Assembly (NCBI GenBank): GCA_963793275.1
Contig: CAWBZL010000004.1
Span: 1-64,000, forward strand
From: Marinirhabdus sp963793275
Lineage (GTDB): Bacteria; Bacteroidota; Bacteroidia; Flavobacteriales; Flavobacteriaceae
Length of the DNA stretch: 64,000 nucleotides
Direction of reading: 5' to 3'
Shown here: piece after piece, positions 17,357-27,642 of the stretch
How the letters are laid out: every line of letters begins with the position of its first letter
How positions within the stretch are numbered: the stretch's first letter is position 1
The notes under the pieces: generated by a model
Told to the model about the DNA's origin: nothing
The model's input: the letters and a program-made list of their open reading frames with translations, nothing else
Database searches by the model: none
Translations under genes and position numbers: made by a program

Positions 17357-19222
17357 TTATTTATTAAATGCCTTTGCTACCTTAGATTTAGATGTTGATA
17401 ATAATTCTGAAAGAAAGTCTCCCAAAACTGGATTCTCTTTAAAACTTCTCAGATCAACGCCAATTGCAGGCGGTACTTTTTCCAAATCTATTAGGTTGAG
17501 TAAATATTTATATGAGTCATCAGAACCGCTAACACCTTCTTCTATCATAAATTGAAAAAGCTTATACGAAAGGGGACTTTCTTGATTTCTTTGCGCCATT
17601 GCTACAGAGAACTCAAGGAACTGATTTAATTCCGATTCACTCAACAACATAACATCTTTCTTGATTATTGCCTTTGTTGCTTTAACTGGCAGCCCTTCTT
17701 GATTCAGTTTATTATATGTGGATTTTATGATAGGCGGAATTAGGCTTGCGCCAGCAATAGTAGACGAGATATTATCTCTGGAAATCCAAAAATAATCACG
17801 TAAGTCTATTTCTGATAAAGCAGGTTCTACTTTTAACCATTTAACTACTTTATCTTTATTCCAATTGCTATAATCACTTTTGCCCAAATACTCTTTGAAA
17901 TCCGCTTCAGACGATTTGGAACACTCGGTTTCCAACTCTAAAATTTGATTCGGTCTACCGTCTTTGGTAGATTGCCATTCATATAACTTGACGAACAAAG
18001 GAAGTTCTGTATATTCAAGAATCATTAATTTCGCCAAAATAGATTCATCAAATCCAGATATGTTTGCGACTTTGGCCAGTCTATTCCTTAAAATAAAAGT
18101 GTTTAAAAATCTCTTAATTTGCCTTGGATTGCCATATAAACTTTGTGTTATGATTGATGATAGGGCGGGCAGTGAGCCCAGACTCTTCGATAGTTTTTCA
18201 AATTCAACTGTTCCGATTACGCCCTTAATATTTGCCAGTCCAAAAACACTATATCTATCATTTTTTCGATAAGCGTAGAATGTTTCCAGTACGGTATGAA
18301 ATGTTTCGGCAGTTAGTTCTCGTTTGCAAATAAGTAAAGAAATATAAGTTTCTACCTCAGAGTCTGATAACTTGGGTAAATTATAAGGTACTTGAATTAG
18401 CTTTTCTAAATAATCACTAACAATTCTATTTCCTGTCCCTGGCTCAACATCCCTGACTTTAAACCTATGGGAAATTGCATCTCTTACTATTCTTGGGTCT
18501 GCACCTATTATGAAAGCAGTATTCTCCACATTGAGAAAAAGCTTAATTGCTTCAAGATTTTCAATAATCCTATCTGGTTGGCATCGGTCTAAGTCATCTA
18601 TGATTATGACAAGCTTACTTATTTTAGATTCCTTTATTAATTCCTTAAAGTTTTCTCTAAATTCTCGAACTAACATAGACGGGTCTTCCTCTGGTAAATC
18701 TTTTACCAAAGATTTCAAAAATCCTTCCGCTTCGTCTCCTTTAAGTTTATCGATTATATCAGAACTATCAATTTTGGAAAGCTTTCCCGCTAAAAAAGGC
18801 AATATTGATACTCCTCCAGTTAAATAGGCACTTGCAACTGGTAATGCAATATTTTTAAAACCCAGACCTAAAATACGCATCCAATTAACAGACTTAATTA
18901 GCTTCTTGGCCTTTTGTTTTACTTCTGGGGCAAATCTCTTATTTTCTTCGAACTCTTTAATAATTGATTCTAAAAGCGCAGCTTTAGCATCATCATAACC
19001 CTCAAAAAGCCAACCATTAAAATAGAGTACAAATGTTCCACCTTCCTCTTCTTTTAATTGTTCGCTTAAGATTTTTAGTATACTGGATTTACCGCTACCC
19101 CAGTCTCCAAAAACACCCATTGTTATAGGCAATAAGTCAGAATCATTTATTACCTCGGCAATCAAATCTGCGTGTACTTTAAACCCTAAAAGGTCTTCAG
19201 TTGTTTCATTATCAGACCACAT
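17357..19222 (-). CDS. qatA: QatA, KAP-family P-loop ATPase
   Basis: A 621-residue KAP NTPase: Walker A GDWGSGKSS at residues 39-47, a hydrophobic pair at about 115-140 typical of KAP inserts, and Walker B LVIIIDDLDRCQPD near 203-216. KAP proteins are often membrane-linked ATPases. It is the first gene of the qatABCD operon, with a 9-bp-arm palindrome 39 bp upstream. The role in phage sensing is inferred from the known Qat system. The frame is intact. Confidence 0.88.
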   Translation of the reverse strand: MWSDNETTEDLLGFKVHADLIAEVINDSDLLPITMGVFGDWGSGKSSILKILSEQLKEEEGGTFVLYFNGWLFEGYDDAKAALLESIIKEFEENKRFAPEVKQKAKKLIKSVNWMRILGLGFKNIALPVASAYLTGGVSILPFLAGKLSKIDSSDIIDKLKGDEAEGFLKSLVKDLPEEDPSMLVREFRENFKELIKESKISKLVIIIDDLDRCQPDRIIENLEAIKLFLNVENTAFIIGADPRIVRDAISHRFKVRDVEPGTGNRIVSDYLEKLIQVPYNLPKLSDSEVETYISLLICKRELTAETFHTVLETFYAYRKNDRYSVFGLANIKGVIGTVEFEKLSKSLGSLPALSSIITQSLYGNPRQIKRFLNTFILRNRLAKVANISGFDESILAKLMILEYTELPLFVKLYEWQSTKDGRPNQILELETECSKSSEADFKEYLGKSDYSNWNKDKVVKWLKVEPALSEIDLRDYFWISRDNISSTIAGASLIPPIIKSTYNKLNQEGLPVKATKAIIKKDVMLLSESELNQFLEFSVAMAQRNQESPLSYKLFQFMIEEGVSGSDDSYKYLLNLIDLEKVPPAIGVDLRSFKENPVLGDFLSELLSTSKSKVAKAFNK

Positions 19223-19260
19223 ATATTGTTATTATTTATTTGAACGACAATATAGTAAGA

Positions 19261-19279
19261 TTGTTAAAATTTTTAACAA
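19261..19279. promoter_or_regulatory. Perfect 9-1-9 palindrome upstream of qatA
   Basis: TTGTTAAAA and TTTTAACAA flank a single T, 39 bp before the qatA start. It is the right size and place for a dimeric repressor operator. No regulator gene for Qat is adjacent except the winged-HTH remnant. The function is inferred. Confidence 0.5.
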
Positions 19280-19342
19280 AAAATCAATTTATTGTTTTAG
19301 GGTTCAATATATCTGAATTTCTGAAGAAAACAATTCGTAAGG

Positions 19343-19576
19343 TTAATTATTAGACTTTACCTCCCAATAACCCTGTGTGCCACCGTGGCGTTTTAAAAAC
19401 CCTTTGGTTTTGAGCGCATTTATATGTTTGCCCATAGGGGATTCATTGATGCCTAAAGCTTCAGCTATTTCAGTATAAGTAATAGTAGTATTGGTTGCAA
19501 TGAGTTTAAGTACTGCTTTTTGTCTTTTAGTAAGTTCATCTATAGCATCTATTGCACCACCTGTTACACCACCCAT
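19343..19576 (-). pseudogene. Winged-HTH remnant of an AlbA/RecG-like protein
   Basis: The 77 residues match the C-terminal end of Bacteroidota ATP-binding (AlbA_2/RecG-like) proteins: a glycine-rich linker (GGVTGGAIDAID, continuing upstream to a stop at 19612-19610 as G-G-R-V-D-G-Q-K-G-G-A), then a winged helix (E-I-A-E-A-L-G-I-N-E-S, G-G-T-Q-G-Y-W). The large N-terminal part is missing, so it is likely a scar of an older gene rather than a working regulator, though it could still bind DNA. It lies between the two defence modules. Confidence 0.6.
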
Positions 19577-19638
19577 TGCACCACCTTTTTGACCATCTAC
19601 TCGACCTCCTTAATTTTATCTGAAAATCGACTTTGATG

Positions 19639-19649
19639 TAGCGTTGGCT
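19639..19649. repeat. Direct repeat TAGCGTTGGCT, left copy
   Basis: The same 11 bases occur at 28104-28114, so the pair brackets the five-gene R-M/SIR2/HerA module. This could mark module insertion. The core GCGTTGGCT also occurs twice in the leaders at 41340 and 43391, which weakens the argument. Confidence 0.4.
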
Positions 19650-19651
19650 CT

Positions 19652-21736
19652 TTATTCTTCCTCATCTGACATTTCGACGTTTTCTGTTAATGAAAATCCT
19701 TTTTGTCTAAACCAATTTTCACTTATTCTATTATTATCACTTTTCGGTAACGGTTTTGCTTCGTGAACCTTAAAAGTTGTCGGAAGATTTACCGAATGAC
19801 CAAAAATCAAAGCGTGTTGAGTCGGAATAGATGGCATTCTCCTCAAAATTGTTTCGGAAATATGCGGTGTAATTTGTCGAATATGTGCAAGGTCTTCTGG
19901 ATTTTGTATTCTGTGGACTATAAAATTACTGCATTGAGATAATACTGTTTTAGATAATTCACTTGGTCTTTGTGATGAAACCAAAAGTAACAGTCCAAAT
20001 TTTCTCCCTTCTTTAGCAATTGAGTCAAAAATCTTATTTGCTTTAAGGAATGTTCCCATTGGATTACGTGAAATATATCTATGAGCTTCTTCCAAAATTA
20101 GATTTACTGGATATGAATTTCGAGGATTTATGTCCTTAACACTTTCATAAATAATACGAGATATAACACAAGATATTACTTCCACAATTTCATCTTCTAC
20201 TGCACTTATGTCAATAATAGTTATTTGACTAGTTTTTAATTTTTGAGCTTCTACTTCATTTAATCCAATCAAACTGTTTTTATACTCACTTATATTGCCA
20301 TCATCTTTTTTTAGAAAATTGAAATCCGTTCTGTCCTTGATACTTTTTACCCTTGTAATTAACGAAGAACAATAATCTCTAATATGTCTATTTCCGTGTG
20401 CTTCTTCATATAATAGAGCTAAATCGAGAGCATCTTCTATAATGTCAAATGTGAATTTTTGGTACTTTTCATAAGAAGGCATTTGAAATTTTTCTTGAAT
20501 AAAAAGTGATAAACCATCTCCGTTAGTTTGCTCAAGGAAATAGTGTAATTGTTCAGTACCTACAATTACTCCAAAATGAACATATAAGCAGTTTCTTAAA
20601 TTAAGTCTAACGTTTTGATTCCCAATACGTACAGAATTATGCTCTATACCATCTTGGTCTATAAAAGTGAATTCTGTTGTTAATGATATTTCAGCTGTAT
20701 TGAATTTTTGAAGTATCGATAATATCCTATCGGACTTTGATGGACTGCTAGTTTCATCTCTTAAAATCTCACTTATACACGTTGCTAAAATATGATTTTT
20801 GAGTTCATTGACATTTTCTCCAATAGAAAAAACAGATGCTAAACCTAGTGCATTTCTTAATATTGGTATTTGAGTTTTTTCTGTTGCTTGAAGAAGTAAA
20901 GCCCATTCATCAATAGTCAAAAACCAATGAGGTAGTGTAAATTCTTTTACATCCTTGTCTGAACTCCCTATACAGAAATTTTGCACTTCAATATCTGTGT
21001 TTTCAGATACCTCACTAAAAGCCTGTTTGTATTCGCCATTTACATCAAACACAATGAATGTACTTCCTACAGCACTATGAATTGATAGCTTATAAATAGA
21101 CTGAAGAATTGAAGAAATTGTACAGGATTTACCACTTCCTGTATTTCCTAAAACAGCAGAATGACCAGCAAAGAATTTATCTATGTCAATTTTAACTTCA
21201 TAATCTGGGAATATAGTGGAAGTACCAATTGAAAGCGTTTTATATCTTCTCTTTTCACAATCACATTTTTCTTTGTGTTCGCTAGATTTTTCACAAACTA
21301 TCTCAATTTGTTCCTTAACATTAAAAATGGCATCAAGCTCTTTTTCTTTTATGTAAAGAACGTCTGTATATAATGCAGGATAAACGCTAACTCCAAATTC
21401 AAATTTATAATAATCTGGATTTTCATCAACTGGTTTTAGTGTGCCAATAGGAAGTATTTCTAGATATTTACCAGTAGTGCTTTTACTTAAAATTTGTTCT
21501 TTAGGATTACTAAAAGGTACATTTAGCTCTTTTTCTCGAACTCCAGATACTTCCGATACTATAAAGTAATTTTGATAGGGTAAAACAACGTAGCTGTTAA
21601 GTTGAGCAAAATAATGGATATCATCAAATCCACTAATGTTAAAATTATCAATTCCACTTAATAGTTCAACAGTAAATCTGTCTGAATTTATTGCTACTAC
21701 TTTACCAATAACTCTTTGTTTATCTTCTCTATTCAT
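19652..21736 (-). CDS. herA: HerA-type ATPase of a SIR2-HerA defence system
   Basis: A 694-residue HerA/FtsK-superfamily ATPase: an N-terminal HAS-barrel-like region (RVIGKVVAINSDRFTVELL), Walker A LGNTGSGKS at 196-204, Walker B NLILEEAHRYI near 543-553, and Q-R-P-S-E-L-S sensor-type residues. HerA proteins form hexameric DNA-translocating motors. Its start overlaps the SIR2 stop by one base (TAATG), the usual pairing of SIR2-HerA anti-phage systems, in which the SIR2 domain depletes NAD+. It is the last gene of the operon. Confidence 0.88.
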   Translation of the reverse strand: MNREDKQRVIGKVVAINSDRFTVELLSGIDNFNISGFDDIHYFAQLNSYVVLPYQNYFIVSEVSGVREKELNVPFSNPKEQILSKSTTGKYLEILPIGTLKPVDENPDYYKFEFGVSVYPALYTDVLYIKEKELDAIFNVKEQIEIVCEKSSEHKEKCDCEKRRYKTLSIGTSTIFPDYEVKIDIDKFFAGHSAVLGNTGSGKSCTISSILQSIYKLSIHSAVGSTFIVFDVNGEYKQAFSEVSENTDIEVQNFCIGSSDKDVKEFTLPHWFLTIDEWALLLQATEKTQIPILRNALGLASVFSIGENVNELKNHILATCISEILRDETSSPSKSDRILSILQKFNTAEISLTTEFTFIDQDGIEHNSVRIGNQNVRLNLRNCLYVHFGVIVGTEQLHYFLEQTNGDGLSLFIQEKFQMPSYEKYQKFTFDIIEDALDLALLYEEAHGNRHIRDYCSSLITRVKSIKDRTDFNFLKKDDGNISEYKNSLIGLNEVEAQKLKTSQITIIDISAVEDEIVEVISCVISRIIYESVKDINPRNSYPVNLILEEAHRYISRNPMGTFLKANKIFDSIAKEGRKFGLLLLVSSQRPSELSKTVLSQCSNFIVHRIQNPEDLAHIRQITPHISETILRRMPSIPTQHALIFGHSVNLPTTFKVHEAKPLPKSDNNRISENWFRQKGFSLTENVEMSDEEE

Positions 21737-23007
21737 TATCTTGGAAATAGAGTTTTTATAGCATTATCGATTTTGTCATCAATTTCGTCATTACTTAAGT
21801 CCGGTAATATTTGCTCAATAAAACCTTTGAAATAATGTAGACTTTCTCCGTTTTCTAACTTACCACCTACAATCCAGATTCTTGGGTCATTTAGTGATTT
21901 TAGTTTTTTGATTTCTTCACTTTTAGCAAAATCTCCAAACACGATTAATCGGAAAGACGGTATTGTAAATGCTTGATAAATAAGATTGTTTATATGCTCA
22001 TCACTAAAGCTATATCCAAGAGAAATAAGTATGTTGTTATTTCTCATTAGTCTTTTCTGAAACTCTCTAAACAAATCTGAATATGGACTTCCCATACTTG
22101 CATTTTGTTTTAGAGGTGTAGGATGTATCATTATAACATCCTTTTTTTTGAGGTTTTCTAAACTTGTTTCTTGAATTTCTCTTACTCTAAAAAGTTTTGT
22201 TTGTTCCTCGTCCTGAACCCAGTTTATAGAACCGTGTATTTTGTATAGGTAAATGAAATTATCAATAACACTCCATTTACCTTGTGATAAATCCATTTTT
22301 TCAGCTAGTGCATAATTAAAAATGGTCGGATTAAAATATTTTTTTATGCCACCTGAAAATCCATTTACGTAATGTATTCCCAAACTGTCAAGTGCGATTT
22401 CAGAGTATAAATCATAATTTGTTGTAAATATGCTTGGTTTTGGAAGATTTGCATTTCTGTACAACAGTTTGCGATAAAACATTTTATAAAGATTTACTAA
22501 ATCTATGTCGTCTTCATTACTACGTTTAGTCTCATTCAGACATTGTTCTAAAAGGAAATTTCTTGCTTTATCTATAATCCCTTTGACCTTATTAAATTCG
22601 TCCGTTCCATTTTGATTGGTGGTTTCATAAAAATAAATAAGACTGTGAAGCGTACCTAAAAAAGTTTCTAAATTGTTTTGAAATGTGGTTGACGTAATAT
22701 CAAGTTTTACATCGTTTTTCAACCAATTTCGTTCATCTTCTATCAGAATGTTAGCATAAAAATTTGTAGCAAGAGGTGCCATTGTTGGTATACCTATTTC
22801 TTCCCATTCTTCATCTTTATTCTGAATTTGATAAGAGGAACAGCCAGAACCCAGAAGAAAGGACAGGTTTTTTCCATCAAGAACTTTATTGAAAGAATCT
22901 TGTATTTTATTTAGAAGAGCCGATTCACTTTTTTCGTCTGATTTGTCTTTTATTTTCTTTAGAACTTCTTCGTTTCCTTTGTAAAAATATAATTCAGATT
23001 CTGCCAT
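21736..23007 (-). CDS. SIR2-domain NADase-like effector
   Basis: A 423-residue SIR2-like protein: NAD-binding LLGSGCS at 51-57, F-T-T-N-Y-D near 196-201, and the catalytic histidine in KIHGSINW near 256-262. The later block I-S-L-G-Y-S-F-S-D-E-H is also typical of defence SIR2 proteins. With HerA it makes the SIR2-HerA system. It starts 57 nt after the methyltransferase, the only sizeable gap in the operon, so a second promoter there is possible. Confidence 0.87.
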   Translation of the reverse strand: MAESELYFYKGNEEVLKKIKDKSDEKSESALLNKIQDSFNKVLDGKNLSFLLGSGCSSYQIQNKDEEWEEIGIPTMAPLATNFYANILIEDERNWLKNDVKLDITSTTFQNNLETFLGTLHSLIYFYETTNQNGTDEFNKVKGIIDKARNFLLEQCLNETKRSNEDDIDLVNLYKMFYRKLLYRNANLPKPSIFTTNYDLYSEIALDSLGIHYVNGFSGGIKKYFNPTIFNYALAEKMDLSQGKWSVIDNFIYLYKIHGSINWVQDEEQTKLFRVREIQETSLENLKKKDVIMIHPTPLKQNASMGSPYSDLFREFQKRLMRNNNILISLGYSFSDEHINNLIYQAFTIPSFRLIVFGDFAKSEEIKKLKSLNDPRIWIVGGKLENGESLHYFKGFIEQILPDLSNDEIDDKIDNAIKTLFPR

Positions 23008-23064
23008 TAATAATTTTTGTTTTAGTTTTTCAATTCAGTTAAAAAATTTTCAATTTGGCATTGG

Positions 23065-24675
23065 CTATTTTTTCCCTCTGTTCAATCTTCGGTTAGATAG
23101 CTTTTTCCATATACCATCCGCCAATTCAATTTCTTCATTTGTCAAGCCGTAATTTTCCTTTAATATTTTTTCATTCGTAATTTTCAATAATTCCGAAATA
23201 TCTTTCTTTTCACGAATCATTTTGTCAATAATTGGCAACAATTCCGCATTCTTTTCATTGTAAGGCAAGAGTATTCTTCCCACTTCGTTCGGCATTAACT
23301 CCAATACTCCGCCACCGTGACTTCTCCCACAAATCTCAGCAAACGCAAAAGAGAGTGAATTATAATAACTAGCTGTCAAAGCTTTTATGTTCGTTTTCTC
23401 TTTTACAGTTACTCTGTGCATTGTATCTGTTGTAAAAGCCTCTGCTTCGTTGATTATGAGTTTTGGATACTTATTATTCCTCCTAATAAACAATGCATCA
23501 GATATTCTTTGTGATGGCACAATTTGCCATTCATCACGAATCCTGCATTTATAACCTTTGTGAATTTTCTTTTCTACTCCCCAAGCAATATATTCTCTAG
23601 CTCCAACAGAACCATTTAGTTCGTCCATTTTTGGAAATGATAAAAAGTGCGTTCTTGCTTCTGAATTTCTGTTTTTAATCCAGTCTTTTTCTGTGAAAAT
23701 TGCACTTGGAACCTGAACGCTTCTGCCGACTAATGGTTTTGCATACTTTTCAAGATTGTAAAATTGCACAATAGAAAGCGGAACTGTGAAAAATGGATTT
23801 GAACCTGTTGTGATTCCAACTTCTACTTTTGCATATTCTTTAAGTCTTGGAATTATTTTGTCGTTTTGAAGTTTTTCTAAAAAGTCGATTTCGTTTTGTT
23901 CCAAGAAGTAAAAAGTCCATTTGTTTGATTTGAAATCAATTTTCTTTTTTGGACTTTTTAGTTTTGATACATCTAGTTTTTCTAGTTCTTCTGCATTTTT
24001 CAATTCTAAATGCTCAATCAAATGTGTTTTAGAATTGTTTTTCTCACACAACAATAGGACTACTTCTTGTTGTATGTCTGGAAATACTAACTTTTCAAAA
24101 GAAACAATATTTATTTTGTTGTAAAAATGAGCCAAGAACTCTCGTAAGGGTTGAGCATACGAAACTTGAAGTATTTCGGCAGGTAACACGAATCCAATTT
24201 TGCCTTCTTCTTTTAAAAGTAGGGAAGAGCCAACAACAAACGAAACCCAAGCATTGGTTAGTTTAGAATACTTTAGTTTGGCTTTGTCAAAAATTTGTGC
24301 AGCAAACTCTTGTTGCTCTCTGTCAAAATATTGGTAACGAATGTAAGGCGGATTTCCGACTACCAAATCAAACTTTTGTTTGGTATTAATACAGAAGTCG
24401 TGAAAATCCGAATTAATAACGTTGGTCTTGCCCAAGCCAATTTTTTTAGACTTTTCAGCTTCAACTTCATCAAATTCTATTGCAGTTACAGAATTGTATT
24501 CGTAACCTCCTTTTTGTATTTCTTCAAGGAATACACCATCTCCACAACTTGGTTCTAAAATATCAAGTTGTTTATTACCATTTAATGCCCATTTTAAAAC
24601 AAATGATGCAATTGGTTCAGGTGTATAGAATCCACCCCTTAATTTTTCTTTTGATGCTTCTTTAATTAGTTGCAT
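23065..24675 (-). CDS. Stand-alone N6-adenine DNA methyltransferase
   Basis: A 536-residue class I methyltransferase: motif I ILEPSCGDGVFL near residues 39-50, catalytic NPPYIRY near 108-114, and a C-terminal recognition region. Its start overlaps the end of the type IIG gene by 14 nt. Type IIG enzymes of the Eco57I kind often need a second methylase to protect both strands, which this gene could supply. Upstream of it is a restriction enzyme and downstream are SIR2 and HerA. Confidence 0.83.
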   Translation of the reverse strand: MQLIKEASKEKLRGGFYTPEPIASFVLKWALNGNKQLDILEPSCGDGVFLEEIQKGGYEYNSVTAIEFDEVEAEKSKKIGLGKTNVINSDFHDFCINTKQKFDLVVGNPPYIRYQYFDREQQEFAAQIFDKAKLKYSKLTNAWVSFVVGSSLLLKEEGKIGFVLPAEILQVSYAQPLREFLAHFYNKINIVSFEKLVFPDIQQEVVLLLCEKNNSKTHLIEHLELKNAEELEKLDVSKLKSPKKKIDFKSNKWTFYFLEQNEIDFLEKLQNDKIIPRLKEYAKVEVGITTGSNPFFTVPLSIVQFYNLEKYAKPLVGRSVQVPSAIFTEKDWIKNRNSEARTHFLSFPKMDELNGSVGAREYIAWGVEKKIHKGYKCRIRDEWQIVPSQRISDALFIRRNNKYPKLIINEAEAFTTDTMHRVTVKEKTNIKALTASYYNSLSFAFAEICGRSHGGGVLELMPNEVGRILLPYNEKNAELLPIIDKMIREKKDISELLKITNEKILKENYGLTNEEIELADGIWKKLSNRRLNRGKK

Positions 24676-27640
24676 AAATTTCAGAAATTAAAGGGATATT
24701 GCTATCAGCTTCTCCCAAGTTATACAAATTTTTTAGTGTCTCGTCTAATTCAGTTTTTAGATTGTCGAATTGTCGTTGTAAAGGAATTAGTAACCTTTTA
24801 TTTCCGTTGCTTTTATCTATTTTTCCTTGAATATCAATTAAATTTTTTTGAATTTTTGCTATTTTATCGTGAATATCTTTCTCCGATTTATTCTTAAAAT
24901 CAATAAGCTTGATAGGTAGTTTTTTGAGCACTTTTGTTCCTCGTGCTATATAACCACCTCTGAAGACTTCTCCAATTAGTGCAGAAAACCACTCCAAATA
25001 TTTAGAGTTCAATAAAGCTTGAATATAGTAGATTGAATAAGGAAAGTTATCAGGTAAAGTAATCATACAATAACCTGCTGTACCACCAGAAGATATTAAA
25101 GTTCCAAAGTAGTCAATTGCGTATTTGTTGCCCTGTGCTAAAACTCCAACAATAATTTTCGCAGGTACATCACATTTATCTAGACTTTGATGTCTGCCAT
25201 ATCTGTACCATTCGTTTTTTGTTTCAGGTTCAGGTTTAATGTCTCGTTTATCATTATCAAGTTTGTCCTTGTAATGATTTAAAAAATTATATGTTTCAGG
25301 ATAGTTTGCCTTTAAGTCATCAATTTCTACAAACTCAATTCCCTTTTTGGTTTTTAGATAAGGATAAATAACAAATGAATTTGGCAAAAATGGGCGATAG
25401 GTGTACAGATTATCGTCTCCACTTGAAGTCTTAAAATATGGTCTTGTTAAAGTTTCTTCAACTTTCCATTGAATACCGTCTTTTATGAAATAAAGAAAGT
25501 CTTTATCTTTTTTTTCTATCGAATGAATATAAACGTTATTGGCACTTGTTTGAATACCATTGTATATATTTTCAGAACCAATAAGCTCCTCTAATGTATT
25601 CGATTGTGAAACAATAGATGTATAAATTGGTTTTAAAATACTTGGATAAAGGACCCAACCATCTACTTCTAAAGAATCTATATTAAATTCGTCAAAATTT
25701 TCTGAACCAATATTTCTTGTTTTCCAATTTTTGAACGAATTTACTTCAAGATATTTGACTTGTTCTAGTTTTTCTTTTTTGAGAATTAAGAGACAAGTAT
25801 AAGTAGTTTTGTTTTGAAAAACTTGATTTGCCCCAAAGGATATTATTTGCTGTATTGCTTTGTTGTCAACAAGTAATTCTCTCAACTTCTTACCAGCTCC
25901 AACCTTCGCAAACTTACTTGGAACTATATAACCAAAATATCCACCTTCCTTTAAGAGTTCTAGACCTCTTTCAATAAAAAGAAAGTATTTGTCAAACTGT
26001 TTGTATGATGAATTGAATTTTGATTTGTAAATGGGTAATTCAAGAGGTGTAAACTCTTTCATATGCTCTGTAGCCAAATATGGCGGATTGCCAACAACAA
26101 CATCGAAACGAGTTTTACCAAAATCAAAAGGGTTTATTTCATTTTGATTTTTTTTATTTGTTTCTGATGTCTCAATTAGGCTGTTTCCAAACTGAATATT
26201 TTGGTCAAGAGTTGGTAATGCAGGTGTTGTTATTGTTGCATTGTCTTCATTTTCTAGAAGTTTTAATAGCAAACCAAATTTACAGGCTTGAACAGCATTG
26301 TAATCTTTGTCAATACCAAAAATGCAACTTTCTAACACTTTTCTTTTGATGGCAAAAGGCAATTTAAATGTATTTATTGCTGTCTGAATTAATCTTTTGT
26401 GGTCGTTTAACAAATAGAAATCGACAAGTGTATCTTGCAATAATTGATAAGTTTCCAGCAAAAATGCACCTGAACCACAAGCAATATCTGCAAATGATGA
26501 GCTTAAGATTTCTTTGTCAGTTTTGTTTTTACAATGCTCTACAACTGTTTGCCTTAGAATATCTTGAATGATAAAAGTTGGTGTAGTTACAATATCTCTG
26601 TCAACATTTTCAGGTTTCTTTTTTAAGAGAATTTGCCCGTTTTCTATAGCTAGTTGTTCTCCAAGAAATATTTCATAGATGTTTCCTAGAATGTCCGAAG
26701 CAAAAACTGAAAAGGAATAAGTACTTTCAGGGAAATATAAATCTTTGATGATTTCCCAAAATGCAGAAGAGCTATCAGAAACTACTTTTTCCGTTAACGG
26801 TTGATTAAATAAACCTGCGTTATATTTTTTGTCTGCTTCTTTGAATTTTTTGATGAGCGAAGCGAAATCATTATTTTCTGCAAAGTTTAAAAGCGTTTTA
26901 TAGGTTTCTAAATTTCGGTCCTCACAAACTCTTAAAAATATGATACTATTGATATAAGATTGAACAATATCGTTTAATTCTTCAATGCTTAGTTCAGGTT
27001 TATGCGAGTAAATTTCTTTACCTAAAACGATTCGCCATTCGTTAATATGGGAAAGGAATAAATCATCTACACTTGAAAGTTTTAACTGTTCTTCAATTTC
27101 TTTCCAAGTTTCATCAAATTCTCCAGAATAAACAGCTTGGTTGCTTAGTTGTTTTTTGATTTCCTCAAAAGCTGATTCATATTCTGTATAGTGATAAAGA
27201 TTGATTCTAGATTTCGTTACTGCATCATCTTTTCCAACTTTTTGTGAGCAATCATAGATTGCCAAATATTCAAAATTTGATAGAACTGAAATTTTAAGTT
27301 TTGCGGTAAAACCATATCTACGTATTTGCTTTGCAGGTTCGTTATCGTTTTCAATTTTTACATTCGGTTTTTTGGCTTCTAAAAAGAATTTTCGCTCTGA
27401 AAATAGTCGAAAAGTATAATCAGGCTTTTTTGTGTTAGAACTAGCATCTGCTTTTAGTCCTTCTTCAACTAAGACTTCACGTTCGTTAGTTGGCTTTCCA
27501 GTCGAGTTTTTAATATCCCAACCAAGCATTTCAAATAATGGGTCAAGAAAATCAGTCCTAAGCTGAGTTTCGTTGTAGTCCGCTTTTAGGTATGCGTCTC
27601 TATTCGAATGATATTTTTTAATAAGGTCTTTAATGTTCAT
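24662..27640 (-). CDS. Type IIG restriction-modification enzyme (Eco57I-like)
   Basis: A 992-residue fused nuclease-methyltransferase. The N-terminal nuclease part (1-150) carries the PD-(D/E)xK set T-K-K-P-D-Y-T-F and F-F-L-E-A-K-K-P. The methylase core has D-I-A-C-G-S-G-A-F-L near 385 and NPPYLA near 517-522. The rest (620-990) is a TaqI-like target-recognition region ending in a coiled-coil-like stretch. It starts 2 nt after the controller stop. Recognition sequence unknown. The frame is intact. Confidence 0.85.
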   Translation of the reverse strand: MNIKDLIKKYHSNRDAYLKADYNETQLRTDFLDPLFEMLGWDIKNSTGKPTNEREVLVEEGLKADASSNTKKPDYTFRLFSERKFFLEAKKPNVKIENDNEPAKQIRRYGFTAKLKISVLSNFEYLAIYDCSQKVGKDDAVTKSRINLYHYTEYESAFEEIKKQLSNQAVYSGEFDETWKEIEEQLKLSSVDDLFLSHINEWRIVLGKEIYSHKPELSIEELNDIVQSYINSIIFLRVCEDRNLETYKTLLNFAENNDFASLIKKFKEADKKYNAGLFNQPLTEKVVSDSSSAFWEIIKDLYFPESTYSFSVFASDILGNIYEIFLGEQLAIENGQILLKKKPENVDRDIVTTPTFIIQDILRQTVVEHCKNKTDKEILSSSFADIACGSGAFLLETYQLLQDTLVDFYLLNDHKRLIQTAINTFKLPFAIKRKVLESCIFGIDKDYNAVQACKFGLLLKLLENEDNATITTPALPTLDQNIQFGNSLIETSETNKKNQNEINPFDFGKTRFDVVVGNPPYLATEHMKEFTPLELPIYKSKFNSSYKQFDKYFLFIERGLELLKEGGYFGYIVPSKFAKVGAGKKLRELLVDNKAIQQIISFGANQVFQNKTTYTCLLILKKEKLEQVKYLEVNSFKNWKTRNIGSENFDEFNIDSLEVDGWVLYPSILKPIYTSIVSQSNTLEELIGSENIYNGIQTSANNVYIHSIEKKDKDFLYFIKDGIQWKVEETLTRPYFKTSSGDDNLYTYRPFLPNSFVIYPYLKTKKGIEFVEIDDLKANYPETYNFLNHYKDKLDNDKRDIKPEPETKNEWYRYGRHQSLDKCDVPAKIIVGVLAQGNKYAIDYFGTLISSGGTAGYCMITLPDNFPYSIYYIQALLNSKYLEWFSALIGEVFRGGYIARGTKVLKKLPIKLIDFKNKSEKDIHDKIAKIQKNLIDIQGKIDKSNGNKRLLIPLQRQFDNLKTELDETLKNLYNLGEADSNIPLISEIYATN

Positions 27641-27642
27641 AT

